DNA of 64,000 nt from Nocardioides sp. URHA0032. GTDB lineage: Bacteria > Actinomycetota > Actinomycetes > Propionibacteriales > Nocardioidaceae. Position numbers and translations under genes: made by a program. Shown here one piece after another: positions 26,356 through 36,093 of the stretch. The stretch lies in assembly GCF_000620645.1 (NCBI RefSeq), contig NZ_JIAV01000019.1, positions 163,922 through 227,921 of the forward strand, in the 5' to 3' direction. Every line of letters begins with the position of its first letter. The first letter of the stretch is position 1. A model generated the notes under the pieces. It had not been told where the DNA came from and searched no databases. It saw only the letters and a program-made list of their open reading frames with translations.

Positions 26356-26858
26356 GAGTCGGTCCTCCGCACCTCGACCGCCGCGGTGGCCGCGACGGTG
26401 GCGACGCAGGCGGCGGCGACGCCGAGCACCCAGATGCCCGGCTGCTCCGGCTCGCCGTGCAGCGCCCGGACCGCCGCCCAGGCAGCGGGCACGGTCAACG
26501 CCACGAGGGCACCGCGCCGCACCCAGAGCAACACCGTGGCGCGGTCGAGCGGCTGCTGCCGCGGTCCGTACGCCGCCAGGAGCCCCGCCAGGTGCCCGGC
26601 CAGCAGTGCGACGGCCGCGACCAGGACCCAGGCCGGCACCCCGTCGCCGAGGGAGATCGTCCACCAGGCCAGCACGACCAGCCCGGCGCCCGCGGCCACC
26701 GGGGAGTCCGGGGCAGCGGCCGCGGTGGCGCCCAGGCCGGCCACGGGCAGCACGATCCACAACGGGGGCCAGTGCCCGGCGGGCCCGGTCATCAGCAGCG
26801 CGACCACCGGGCCGAGCAGCACGATCGCCCGGAGCACGAGCTGCGAGCGCGGGGTCAC
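26352..26858 (-). CDS. Small membrane protein of the DUF58 operon
   Basis: 168 residues from GTG 26858, with four or five predicted membrane segments (LVLRAIVLLGPVVALLM; LWIVLPVAGLGATAAAA; AAGAGLVVLAWWTISLG; WVLVAAVALLAGHLAGLLAAYG; GIWVLGVAAACVATVAATAAV). I do not recognise a named family. Four-base overlaps on both sides (GTGA) place it in the MoxR-DUF58 operon; a membrane-integration or envelope role is inference only. Confidence 0.65.
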   Translation of the reverse strand: MTPRSQLVLRAIVLLGPVVALLMTGPAGHWPPLWIVLPVAGLGATAAAAPDSPVAAGAGLVVLAWWTISLGDGVPAWVLVAAVALLAGHLAGLLAAYGPRQQPLDRATVLLWVRRGALVALTVPAAWAAVRALHGEPEQPGIWVLGVAAACVATVAATAAVEVRRTDS

Positions 26859-28131
26859 CGGCTCACCACCCGCGGCAGCTGCGCCCGCCGGGCCAGCCGG
26901 CGCATCACGTCGTCGAGGGTGCCCGGGCCACGCCACGCGACGACCGGGCAGCCGAGCGCGGTCAGCCGGTCGAGCACGACGGTCCGCTCCACCCGGCGCA
27001 TCCGCCACGCCAGCGAGGCCAGGGCGGGGTCGACACCTTCGGCGACCGCGGGCTCGGCGTCGGGTGGCAGCGTGTCGACCACCAGCACCGCGACGCCGCG
27101 CCGGGTCAGGGTGGCGGCGACCGTCCCGATCGACTCCGCGAGCATCGGCGACAGGACGATGACCACGGCGCCGCCGGTCACGCCGAGCTGCAGTGACCCT
27201 TCGCCGGCCTCGCCGACCCGCACGGTCGCGAGCTGGTCCTGGATCCGGCGCAGGTGCCGGGCGCCGGCGCCGTACCCGACCTGCTCCCGACCGCGGCCCA
27301 CCACGCGCAGCGCGACCCGGTCGCCGGCGCGGACGTGGTGCTCGGCGATCGCCGCGGCGGCACGGACGGTGAGGTCCATGCTGCTGGCGGCGCCGTCGAC
27401 GCCCTCCGAGACACCGTGGTCGGCGAGCGCGTCGACGACGAGGAGCACGCCGGTGTCCTCCTCGGCGCGGCTCGTGACGACGTGCAGCGCTCCGGTGCGC
27501 AGCGAGACCCGCCAGTTGACCCGGCGCAGCCGGTCGCCCGCGAGGAACGGACGGATGCCCAACAGCTCGGACCCGCTGCCGGCGCGGCGCGAGCGGTTCG
27601 AGCCCACCAGGCCCAGCGGCTGCGGGGCCTCCGCACGGGAGTCGTACGGCGCGGTGGTGGGCAGCACCCGCACCGGCTGGCCGCCGCGCGCGACCGGTCC
27701 GAACCGGAAGCCGGCCCACGGGGTGTAGAGGGCGACGTTCTCCTCCCCCAGCAGCCGGCGGCCCCAGCGCCGCGGGCTCAGCTCGAGGACGGGCGTGCCG
27801 TGCCCGAGCAGGCCACCGACCCGGCCGCCGTGCGGTCGCTGGACGACGTACGGCGGCCGGCCGGCCGCGCGGGTGACGTACTCGACGTCGTCGGCGCCCG
27901 TCAGCGTGAGCCGCGACGTGGTCCCCAGCCCCTCCTGGAGCACCGCGTGGTCGAGGCGCGAGTCGATCCGCGGCTCGCGGGTGGGCCGGTGCACCAGGGT
28001 GACCGCCGCGAGCACGACGAACGGCGCCGCCAGCACGAGCACCGCGGGCTTGCCCGCGACCAGCGCCAGCGCGAGTCCGACCCCGGCGAGCACCAGGGCC
28101 CGGCCGAGGGACGCGGTCGCGCGCCACCCGC

Positions 28132-28135
<4 letters not shown>
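26855..28135 (-). CDS. DUF58 domain protein
   Basis: 426 residues. Two hydrophobic N-terminal segments anchor it (ALVLAGVGLALALVAGKPAVLVLAAPFVVLAAVTLV). The DUF58 core includes SELLGIRPFLAGDRLRRVNWRVSLRTG, followed by a vWA-like domain (TGVLLVVDAL, then a segment containing VVIVLSP). Such proteins are partners of MoxR AAA+ ATPases and are thought to act in assembly of envelope or metallo complexes. Its start overlaps the moxR stop (ATGA). Confidence 0.85.
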
Positions 28136-29114
<979 letters not shown>

Positions 29115-29118
<4 letters not shown>

Positions 29119-29588
29119 AGCTCCTCGATCCTGGTCAGGCAGCGGTCGATGTCGGCCGGCGAGAGCCGGCGGACGGGTCCGGAGATCACGGCGGCCAGCT
29201 CGGGCCCGATCAGCGCCTCCGCGCGCGGGTCGCCGCGGCCCACGGCGTACCGCTGGCGCAGCACCTGGTCGGTGAGCGTCGCGAGCCGGTCGCGGAGCGC
29301 GGCGTCGTCGCTGCGGGCCGTGAGGTGGGCCTCGATCAGGTTGACGTAGCGGGAGAGCCGCGGGTCGCCGCCCTCCCGCACGGACGGGCGCTCGACCTCG
29401 ACGGTCCAGGTCGGGCTCGCGTCCGAGAGGGTGTCGAGCACGAGGCCGAGCACGCCGACGCAGGTCGCCACCAGCAGGGCGAGGCGTACGGCGTCGGGGC
29501 CGGCGTGGGCGAGCTCCAGGACGACCTCCAGGACCGCGAACACGACCACGCCCGCGGCCGCGCGGCGCCACCATCGACGACGGTTCAT
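29115..29588 (-). CDS. Membrane-anchored hypothetical of the MoxR operon
   Basis: 157 residues. Two N-terminal hydrophobic segments (AAAGVVVFAVLEVVLELAH and VRLALLVATCVGVLGLVLDTL) precede a cytosolic helical domain with SRYVNLIEAHLTARSDDAALRDRLATLTDQVL. This type of protein regularly sits between DUF4129 and MoxR genes in actinobacteria. No function is known. It overlaps both neighbours by four bases. Confidence 0.65.
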
Positions 29589-30316
29589 GCCGGGAGCCCG
29601 ACGGTCCGGTGGATCGTGTCGAGGGCCGCGAGCGCCTCCTGGCGGTGGGCCTCGGTGACCTCGTGCTCGGAGAACCGCGCCTCGCGGTAGAGCGACCCGA
29701 GCCGGGACACCGCGGGCTGGTGGGCGTCAACGAGGTCGAGCACGCGCATCGTGTACTCCGAGGAGGTCTCCCACGGATGGCGCTCGACCCCGGCTGCCGC
29801 GGCCTGGGCCTCGAACCGGTGCCAGCAGGCGACCACCGCGTTGCGGGGGGTGTCCGCCTCGATGAGCGCACGCCGCTGCTGCTCGGCGTCCTCGAGCATC
29901 GCCCGGGCGATCGCCGCGGGCGGTTCGAGCACCGCGAAGTCGGCCTCGTCCCCGTTACCGCGCCGCCCCGAGCGCAGCCGCCGCCGACGGGTCCTGCTCC
30001 AGGACAGCAGCGGCTTCCCGACGTACCGGAGCAGCAGGTAGCCGACGAGTAGGGCGGCGGCGACGTCGACGAGGAACGCCACGGTGCGCACCCAGCCGGG
30101 TGTTCCCTGGCTGTCCTCCTTCTCGCCGGTCCGCAGCGCGCCGGCGTCGCGGCTCGGCGCGTCGTCGAAGGTCGGCGTCCCGGCCCTGGACGGGCCCGGG
30201 CCGGTGAGCACCTCGCTCGGGCCGATCGAGGCGGCCCACGCGCCGAGCACGATGACGAGCAGCGCGGTCGCCACGACGGCCGCGACCGCGGTCGTCCCTG
30301 CGCGCCGAGCTGTCAT
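29585..30316 (-). CDS. DUF4129 domain protein
   Basis: 243 residues. A signal or anchor (AVAAVVATALLVIVLGAWAASIG) leads to an external linker, then a second membrane helix (VAFLVDVAAALLVGYLLLRYVG), then a basic stretch. The C-terminal DUF4129 module has the typical NAVVACWHRFEAQAAAAGVERHPWETSSEYTMRVL and LYREARFSEHEVTEAHRQEAL. It is the first gene of the MoxR/DUF58 operon, which is bounded upstream by a strong hairpin. Confidence 0.85.
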   Translation of the reverse strand: MTARRAGTTAVAAVVATALLVIVLGAWAASIGPSEVLTGPGPSRAGTPTFDDAPSRDAGALRTGEKEDSQGTPGWVRTVAFLVDVAAALLVGYLLLRYVGKPLLSWSRTRRRRLRSGRRGNGDEADFAVLEPPAAIARAMLEDAEQQRRALIEADTPRNAVVACWHRFEAQAAAAGVERHPWETSSEYTMRVLDLVDAHQPAVSRLGSLYREARFSEHEVTEAHRQEALAALDTIHRTVGLPA

Positions 30317-30340
30317 GACGGCAAACTAGCCGACGTGGCC

Positions 30341-30371
30341 GACGGCCCCGTCCACGTGGGACGGGGCCGTC
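30341..30371 (-). terminator. Strong hairpin after the trypsin-like gene
   Basis: Perfect 13-base stem GACGGCCCCGTCC / GGACGGGGCCGTC with loop ACGTG. It lies 49 bases past the protease stop and before the DUF4129 start, where it would end the protease transcript. There is no T-run, as is usual in high-GC actinobacteria. Confidence 0.75.
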
Positions 30372-30419
30372 GGGAGCTCCCTCGCAGGATCGCTCAGGGG
30401 TTGGGGCTCAGCGGCTTGC

Positions 30420-31289
30420 TCAGAGGATCGGCGAGAACGGCTCCGTGCCGTTGACCAGCTGCAGGCCGGACACGCCGTGCGAGCTGGCGTACGCGATCTC
30501 CTTGGCGATGTCGCCGATGTTGTTCGACGCCGGGAGCGGGGCGAGGCCCAGGGTCGACAGCACGCCGATCGCCTTGCCGTCCGCGCTCACGAAGCCGGAG
30601 CCGGAGTCACCGGGGATGCCCGGGGTGACGGTGTACAGCGGGTGCGACCAGCCGCCGTCGGCGGCCTGGTCGCCGAGGCTGATGCCGGTGTGCGGCGACA
30701 GGGCGGCGACGCCGGCACGGAGGCTGGAGTTGCCGTAGGTGTAGACGCGGTCACCGGCGGCCGTGCCGTTGGTGTCGATGCCGGTCGGTCCGCCCCAGAA
30801 CGGGATGGACGGGTTGACCTTCGAGACGTCCGCGGCGTCGACCTTGACCAGGGCCAGGTCGTTGTAGGCGCAGGTGTTCGGGTCGGTCTCACCGGCCTTC
30901 TTCATCGCGTCCCAGGAGGAGTACGCCAAGGTGCCGGTCCCGACCTGGGTGCCCTCGTCGATCAGGCTGCCGCCCTCGTTGAAGGTGACCTTGGTGCCGA
31001 GCGGCAGCGACTGGGTCGTGCAGCCGTTCGTGTCGGTCGAGGATCCGGTGCCGGCACAGTGCGCGGCGTACCCGACGTAGACCGTGCCTGCGCCATCGGT
31101 GTAGACGAAGTTCGCGGTGCACTGGGCACCCTCGGTGTACATCATCGTGCCGGGGTGGATCTGGGCGGTGTCAGCCGGTGCCCAGGTCGGGGCGGCGGAC
31201 GCCGGTGCGGCGGCGGACAGGGCGGCGGCGAGGACACCGCTGCTGAGCAGGGCTGCCGAGGCCACGGCGTGCTTGGCGGAGAAGCGCAT
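30420..31289 (-). CDS. Secreted trypsin-like serine protease
   Basis: 289 residues from ATG 31289. A Sec signal peptide ending around ASAAPASAAPTW precedes a chymotrypsin-fold domain. The catalytic triad is His77 in GYAAHCAG, Asp144 in YNDLALVKV and Ser229 in GIPGDSGSGFV. Cysteines around His77 and at 90/140 could form disulphides. The length and motifs are consistent with actinobacterial S1-type proteases of unknown target. It is monocistronic, ended by the hairpin at 30341-30371. Confidence 0.85.
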   Translation of the reverse strand: MRFSAKHAVASAALLSSGVLAAALSAAAPASAAPTWAPADTAQIHPGTMMYTEGAQCTANFVYTDGAGTVYVGYAAHCAGTGSSTDTNGCTTQSLPLGTKVTFNEGGSLIDEGTQVGTGTLAYSSWDAMKKAGETDPNTCAYNDLALVKVDAADVSKVNPSIPFWGGPTGIDTNGTAAGDRVYTYGNSSLRAGVAALSPHTGISLGDQAADGGWSHPLYTVTPGIPGDSGSGFVSADGKAIGVLSTLGLAPLPASNNIGDIAKEIAYASSHGVSGLQLVNGTEPFSPIL

Positions 31290-31388
31290 GGGGGTGATTG
31301 ACCCTCCCGATCGGGGCGCCGGGCTGGCCCGGCAGCCGGAGTCTGACGGAGGGCCCAACGAGCACTGGTCCAGATGGGTTACGCCCGG

Positions 31389-31406
31389 GTAGTCATTCGT
31401 GACTAC
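31389..31406. promoter_or_regulatory. GTAGTCA inverted repeat upstream of the protease gene
   Basis: GTAGTCA, loop TTCG, TGACTAC forms a perfect 7-base inverted repeat inside a partly duplicated context (ACGCCCGG on both sides). It lies about 100 bases upstream of the protease ATG and could be an operator or a UUCG-capped hairpin. No regulator can be assigned. Confidence 0.4.
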
Positions 31407-31495
31407 GCCCGGAAGGGTGGTCTGGACCGGCCAGGCCGGGTGTGGGACGCCGTCGTCGGCGGGTGCGGGGGGGTCGCGGCACCGGCCCAGGAACG

Positions 31496-31535
31496 CCGAG
31501 CCGGCGCAGACTCAGCTGAGTCTGCGCCGGCTCGG
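31496..31535. terminator. 40-base perfect palindrome after moeZ
   Basis: Each arm is CCGAGCCGGCGCAGACTCAG or its complement; there is no unpaired loop base in the sequence. It lies 16 bases beyond the moeZ stop and is the likely transcription terminator, usable in both directions. Confidence 0.8.
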
Positions 31536-31551
31536 CCTCGAGGAGAATGGT

Positions 31552-32751
31552 CTAGTACGACGGCTGCGACGGATCGATCTGGTTGACCCAGGCGACCACG
31601 CCACCACCGACGTGCACGGCGTCGGCGTAGCCGGCGCCCTTCACGATGGCCAGCGTCTCGGCGGAGCGGACCCCGGACTTGCAGTGCATGACGATCTGCT
31701 TGTCCGCGGGCAGCTGCTCGAGGGCCGAGCCGTTCAGGAAGTCGCCCTTGGGGATGAGCACCGAGCCGGGGATCCGGTTGATCTCGTACTCGTTCGGCTC
31801 GCGGACGTCGACGAGCACGAAGTCGCGGGTGCCCTCGCTGCGCTCCTTGAGCATGTGCTCGAGCTGGGTGACCGAGATCGTCGAGCCGGCGGCGGCGTCG
31901 GCGGCCTCGTCGGAGATGGCGCCGCAGAAGGCGTCGTAGTCGATGAGGCCGGTGACGGTCGGGTTGTCGCCGCAGAGCGCGCAGTTCGGGTCCTTGCGGA
32001 CGCGCAGCTTGCGGTACTCCATCTCCAGGGCGTCGTAGATCATCAGCTTGCCGACCAGCGGCTCGCCGATGCCGGTCAGCAGCTTGATCGCCTCGTTGAC
32101 CTGGATCGAGCCGATCGAGGCGCACAGCACGCCCAGCACGCCGCCCTCGGCGCAGCTCGGGACCATGCCCGGCGGCGGCGGCTCGGGGTACAGGCAGCGG
32201 TAGCACGGCGCGTCGTCGGCGAGCGTCGGCGCGAAGACCGAGGCCTGGCCGTCGAAGCGGTAGATCGAGCCCCAGACGTACGGGATGCCCAGGAAGTACG
32301 CCGCGTCGTTGACCATGTAGCGGGTCGCGAAGTTGTCGGTGCCGTCGACGATCAGGTCGTAGCCCCGGAACACGTCCATGACGTTGTCGTTGTCGAGGCG
32401 CTGCTCGTGCAGGATCACCTCGACGTACGGGTTCGTCTCGGCGATCGACTCCTTCGCCGACTGCGCCTTCGACTTCCCGATGTCGGACTGCCCGTGGATG
32501 ATCTGGCGCTGCAGGTTGGACTCGTCGACCTCGTCGAACTCCGCGATGCCCAGCGTGTGCACGCCGGCCGCGGCCAGGTAGAGCAGCGCCGGGCTGCCGA
32601 GGCCGCCAGCGCCGATCACGAGGACCTTGGCGTTCTTGAGGCGCTTCTGCCCGCTCATCCCGACGTCGGGGATGATCAGGTGCCGGCTGTAGCGGCGCAC
32701 CTCGTCGATGGTCAGCTCGTCCGCGGGCTCCACGAGCGCGGGAAAGGACAC
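31552..32751 (-). CDS. moeZ: MoeZ adenylyltransferase/sulfurtransferase
   Basis: 399 residues from GTG 32751, chosen because GAGGAG lies six bases upstream and because homologues start SFPxLVEPADELTIDEVRRYSRHL. The ThiF/MoeB-type adenylation domain has GAGGLGSPALLYLAAAGV. Zinc Cys pairs are in CYRCLYP and CALCGD. The C-terminal rhodanese domain carries the persulfide Cys in HCKSGVRSAE. It adenylates and thiolates small sulfur carriers such as MoaD2 or CysO, serving molybdopterin, thiamine or cysteine synthesis. It could supply the molybdenum cofactor for the CoxL enzyme in this window. Confidence 0.92.
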   Translation of the reverse strand: MSFPALVEPADELTIDEVRRYSRHLIIPDVGMSGQKRLKNAKVLVIGAGGLGSPALLYLAAAGVHTLGIAEFDEVDESNLQRQIIHGQSDIGKSKAQSAKESIAETNPYVEVILHEQRLDNDNVMDVFRGYDLIVDGTDNFATRYMVNDAAYFLGIPYVWGSIYRFDGQASVFAPTLADDAPCYRCLYPEPPPPGMVPSCAEGGVLGVLCASIGSIQVNEAIKLLTGIGEPLVGKLMIYDALEMEYRKLRVRKDPNCALCGDNPTVTGLIDYDAFCGAISDEAADAAAGSTISVTQLEHMLKERSEGTRDFVLVDVREPNEYEINRIPGSVLIPKGDFLNGSALEQLPADKQIVMHCKSGVRSAETLAIVKGAGYADAVHVGGGVVAWVNQIDPSQPSY

Positions 32752-32885
32752 GGCGTACTCCTCGATCACGTTGGGTTCGCTTCCCCCAACAAGCTGCGTT
32801 CCCGCCATGTTCCCCGCCGGACCCCGGGGCGGATCGCCGCGTCCCGTCATCCGGACGGCTCCGTGTTCCCGGTAGGGTTCGCGGA

Positions 32886-33518
32886 GTGACGGCAGAGCAG
32901 TACGACGCACCCGCGGCCCGCCCGCGCGGCGCCCGCATGCCGCGGCGCGAGCGCCGGGCGCAGCTGATGGACTCCGCGCTCGAGGTCTTCGTGGCGCAGG
33001 GCTACCACGCGGCGGCGATGGACGACATCGCCGAGCGCGCCGGTGTGTCCAAGCCGGTGCTCTACCAGCACTTCCCCGGCAAGCTCGATCTCTACCTCGC
33101 GCTGCTCGAGCAGTCCTGCGACACGATCATCGAGAACACCCGCCGGGCCCTGGACTCCACCGACGACAACAAGCAGCGCGTCGCGGCGACCATGGAGGTC
33201 TTCTACGAGTACGTCGCCAGCGACAGCGGCGCGTTCCGGCTGGTCTTCGAGTCCGACCTCACCAACGAGCCCGCCGTGCGCGAGCAGGTCGACCGGGTGA
33301 CGACCGAGTGCGCGGCGACGATCGCGCACGTGATCCACGACGACACCGGCCTGCCCGACGACGCCTCCCGCCTGCTCGCGGTGTCGCTCGTGGGAATGGC
33401 GCAGGTCAGCGCCCGGTTCTGGCTGTCGGACCCCGGTGCGATCAGCAAGTCCGACGCCGGCGCCCTCGTGGCCGGTCTCGCCTGGCGCGGCATCCGGGGC
33501 TACCCCCGGGCCGACTGA
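32886..33518 (+). CDS. TetR-family regulator
   Basis: 210 residues from GTG 32886. The N-terminal HTH reads RRAQLMDSALEVFVAQGYHAAAMDDIAERAGVSKPVLYQHFPGKLDLYLALLE, a full TetR domain. The C-terminal ligand domain (VFYEYVASDSGAFRLVFESDL) is of the type found beside DUF3107 genes across actinobacteria. It is divergent from moeZ with a 134-base spacer and followed 69 bases later by the DUF3107 gene. Confidence 0.88.
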   Translation: MTAEQYDAPAARPRGARMPRRERRAQLMDSALEVFVAQGYHAAAMDDIAERAGVSKPVLYQHFPGKLDLYLALLEQSCDTIIENTRRALDSTDDNKQRVAATMEVFYEYVASDSGAFRLVFESDLTNEPAVREQVDRVTTECAATIAHVIHDDTGLPDDASRLLAVSLVGMAQVSARFWLSDPGAISKSDAGALVAGLAWRGIRGYPRAD

Positions 33519-33587
33519 CAGGTCGCCGACCGTCCACCGGATCCACCACCGCTCGACCCACTGACAGATGTACTGAAGGAGGACCTC

Positions 33588-33809
33588 GTGGAGGTCAAGA
33601 TCGGCGTCCAGAACGCCGCCCGCGAGCTGCACATCGACACCGACGAGTCCGGGGAGGCCGTCGAGAAGCAGATCGCCGACGCCCTGGCGTCCGGCGGCGT
33701 GCTGACGCTCACCGACAACAAGGGCCGCAAGGTGGTCGTGCCGGTCGAGAAGCTCGCCTACGTGGAGATCGGGCACGGCACGCTGGGCCAGGTCGGCTTC
33801 CGGAGCTAG
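33588..33809 (+). CDS. DUF3107 family protein
   Basis: 73 residues from GTG 33588, with a strong AAGGAGG ribosome site. The sequence MEVKIGVQNAARELHIDTDESGEAVEKQIADAL, then LTLTDNKGRKVVVPVEKLAYVEIG, is the full-length DUF3107 family, small soluble proteins of unknown role conserved in actinobacteria next to this TetR. The last four bases overlap the stop of the convergent ferritin-like gene. Confidence 0.88.
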   Translation: MEVKIGVQNAARELHIDTDESGEAVEKQIADALASGGVLTLTDNKGRKVVVPVEKLAYVEIGHGTLGQVGFRS

Positions 33810-34495
33810 CTGGCCAGCCCGAGCTCGCTCATCCGCTCGGTGTGCCGCTCGGTGATCCGGGTGAACATCCGGCCGATCGCGGCGAGGTCGATGCCGGGCC
33901 GGTCGACGCCGCCCGCGAGCAGCGCGGAGAGCGGCTCGCGGTCCACGATCACTCGCTGGGCCTGGGTGAGCGCCTCCCCCATCAGCCGCCGGCCCCACAG
34001 CGCGAGCCGGCCACCGAGCCGCGGGTCGGCGGCGATCGCCGAGCGCACCCGGTCGACCGCGAACGCCGCGTGCCCGGAGTCCTCCAGCGAGGCGAGGACC
34101 AGGTCGCGGGTGTCCGTGTCGAGGTACGCCGCGATCTCGCGGTAGAAGTCGTTCGCGAGCCCGTCCCCGACGTACGCCTTGACCAGCCCCTCGTACCAGT
34201 CGTCCGGCGCGGTGTACTCGTGGAAGCGGTCGATCGGCCCCTGGAACGGCGCCATCGCCGCGAACGGGTCCGCGCCGAGCTCGGTGAGCCGCTCGTTGAG
34301 CCGCGCCACGTGCCCGAACTCCGCGGTCGCCATCGACGCGATCGCGACCTTGTCCTGCAGGGTCGGCGCCAGCTTGGCGTCCTCGGCCAGCCGCTCGAAC
34401 GCGGAGATCTCGCCGTACGCGATCGCGCCCAGCAGGTCCACGATCGCCTCTCGGTACTGCGGGTCCTCGAACGCGACGGGCGTGGATGCGGTCAC
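33806..34495 (-). CDS. Ferritin-like (MiaE-type) protein
   Basis: 229 residues from GTG 34495. Four-helix bundle residues with carboxylate/His pairs are visible (EISAFERLAEDAKLAP, then ATAEFGHVARLNERL, then LASLEDSGHAAFAVDRV), the pattern of the actinobacterial ferritin-like fold family related to MiaE di-iron hydroxylases. Whether it hydroxylates tRNA is unknown. It is conserved next to the DEAD helicase and DUF3107 in related genomes. Confidence 0.75.
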   Translation of the reverse strand: MTASTPVAFEDPQYREAIVDLLGAIAYGEISAFERLAEDAKLAPTLQDKVAIASMATAEFGHVARLNERLTELGADPFAAMAPFQGPIDRFHEYTAPDDWYEGLVKAYVGDGLANDFYREIAAYLDTDTRDLVLASLEDSGHAAFAVDRVRSAIAADPRLGGRLALWGRRLMGEALTQAQRVIVDREPLSALLAGGVDRPGIDLAAIGRMFTRITERHTERMSELGLAS

Positions 34496-34616
34496 GTGCG
34501 CACCCTACCGATAGACTGCCTGCGTTCGAGGTCCCGCCCAACCCGGGCAGACCCGCGTATGTGCGCGGCAGACGGTTCCGAAGATTCGTGGACGAGTCAG
34601 CCGCAATCCGACGGCA

Positions 34617-36077
34617 GTGACTCAAGAAAGCGATAGAACCCTGACCACGTTCCGAGAGCTCGGGGTGCTCCCCGAGATTTGTGACGCGCTCGAGCGCGCC
34701 GGCATCACCACCCCGTTCGCCATCCAGGAGATGACCCTCTCCGTCGCGCTGCTGGGCACCGACCTGATCGGCCAGGCCCGCACCGGCACCGGCAAGACGC
34801 TGGCGTTCGGCATCCCCGTCATGCAGCGCAGCGTCGCCCCCAAGGACCCGGCCTACGCCGACATGCCGCAGGGCAAGCCGCAGGCGCTGATCGTGGCCCC
34901 GACCCGTGAGCTCGCGCTCCAGGTCTCCAACGACCTCCACCTCGCCAGCAAGGACCTCGGCCTCCGGGTCCTCACCGTGTACGGCGGGGTCGGCTACGAC
35001 ACCCAGCTCGACGCGCTGAAGAGCGGCGTCGACATCGTCGTGGGCACTCCCGGCCGCCTGATCGACCTGGCCAACCGCCGTGCTCTCGACCTCTCCCACG
35101 TGCACGCGCTCGTGCTCGACGAGGCCGACGAGATGCTGGACCTCGGCTTCCTGCCGGACGTCGAGCGGATCCTGCGGATGACGCCGGAGACCCGCCAGAC
35201 GATGCTGTTCTCGGCCACGATGCCGTCCGCGATCGTCTCGCTGGCCCGCATCCACATGCGCCACCCGATGAACATCCGGGCGGAGTCGTCGTACGAGAAC
35301 GCCACCGTGCCCGCGACCGCGCAGTTCATCTACCAGGTCCACGACCTCGACAAGCCGGAGATCATCGGCCGGCTGCTCCAGGCCGAGGACGCCGACAAGT
35401 TCATCGTGTTCACCCGCACCAAGCGCCAGGCGCAGCGGGTGGCCGACGACCTCGCCGAGCGCGGCTTCAGCACGAGCCCGCTGCACGGCGACATGGCGCA
35501 GGTCGCGCGCGAGAAGGCGCTGACCCGGTTCCGCGAGGACAAGCTCCGCGTCCTGGTCGCCACCGACGTCGCCGCCCGCGGCATCGACGTCGCCGGCGTC
35601 TCGCACGTCATCAACTACAGCTGCCCCGAGGACGACAAGACCTACGTCCACCGGATCGGACGCACCGGCCGCGCCGGCGCGACGGGCACCGCGATCACCT
35701 TCGTCGACTGGGCGGACCTGCACCGCTGGAAGATGATCAACAAGACGCTGGACCTGCCGTTCGACGAGCCGCTCGAGACGTACTCGACCTCCGAGCACCT
35801 GTTCCACGACCAGGGCATCGCCCCGGGCACCCGTGGCCGGATCGTCGACGCGAAGCCGGCGGAGAAGCGCGAGCCCCGCGAGGACCGCGCCCCCCGCGAG
35901 CGGAACGCGAACCGCAACCGGAGCCGCACCCGCACCCGTAGTGGCGAGACGGTCACGGCGGACGAGGGCGGCGAGCAGCAGGCCCCGTCCGGGGAGGGCG
36001 CGAGCCCGAGCAGCAACCGGAACCGCAACCGGCGGCGCCGCCGCTCCAGCGGCAGCAAGCCCGCGGCCGCCGAGTAG
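34617..36077 (+). CDS. DEAD-box RNA helicase
   Basis: 486 residues from GTG 34617. All motifs are visible: Q motif (TTPFAIQEMTLSVAL), motif I ARTGTGKT, Ia PTRELALQ, II DEADEMLD, III SATMP, and the C-terminal HRIGRTGRAG. The C-terminal tail is basic and rich in Arg/Asn (RNANRNRSRTRTRSGE), typical of RhlE/CsdA-type RNA helicases used in ribosome assembly or RNA decay. A 121-base leader separates it from the divergent ferritin-like gene. Confidence 0.92.
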   Translation: MTQESDRTLTTFRELGVLPEICDALERAGITTPFAIQEMTLSVALLGTDLIGQARTGTGKTLAFGIPVMQRSVAPKDPAYADMPQGKPQALIVAPTRELALQVSNDLHLASKDLGLRVLTVYGGVGYDTQLDALKSGVDIVVGTPGRLIDLANRRALDLSHVHALVLDEADEMLDLGFLPDVERILRMTPETRQTMLFSATMPSAIVSLARIHMRHPMNIRAESSYENATVPATAQFIYQVHDLDKPEIIGRLLQAEDADKFIVFTRTKRQAQRVADDLAERGFSTSPLHGDMAQVAREKALTRFREDKLRVLVATDVAARGIDVAGVSHVINYSCPEDDKTYVHRIGRTGRAGATGTAITFVDWADLHRWKMINKTLDLPFDEPLETYSTSEHLFHDQGIAPGTRGRIVDAKPAEKREPREDRAPRERNANRNRSRTRTRSGETVTADEGGEQQAPSGEGASPSSNRNRNRRRRRSSGSKPAAAE

Positions 36078-36093
36078 CCGAGTCGGCCGTCGC

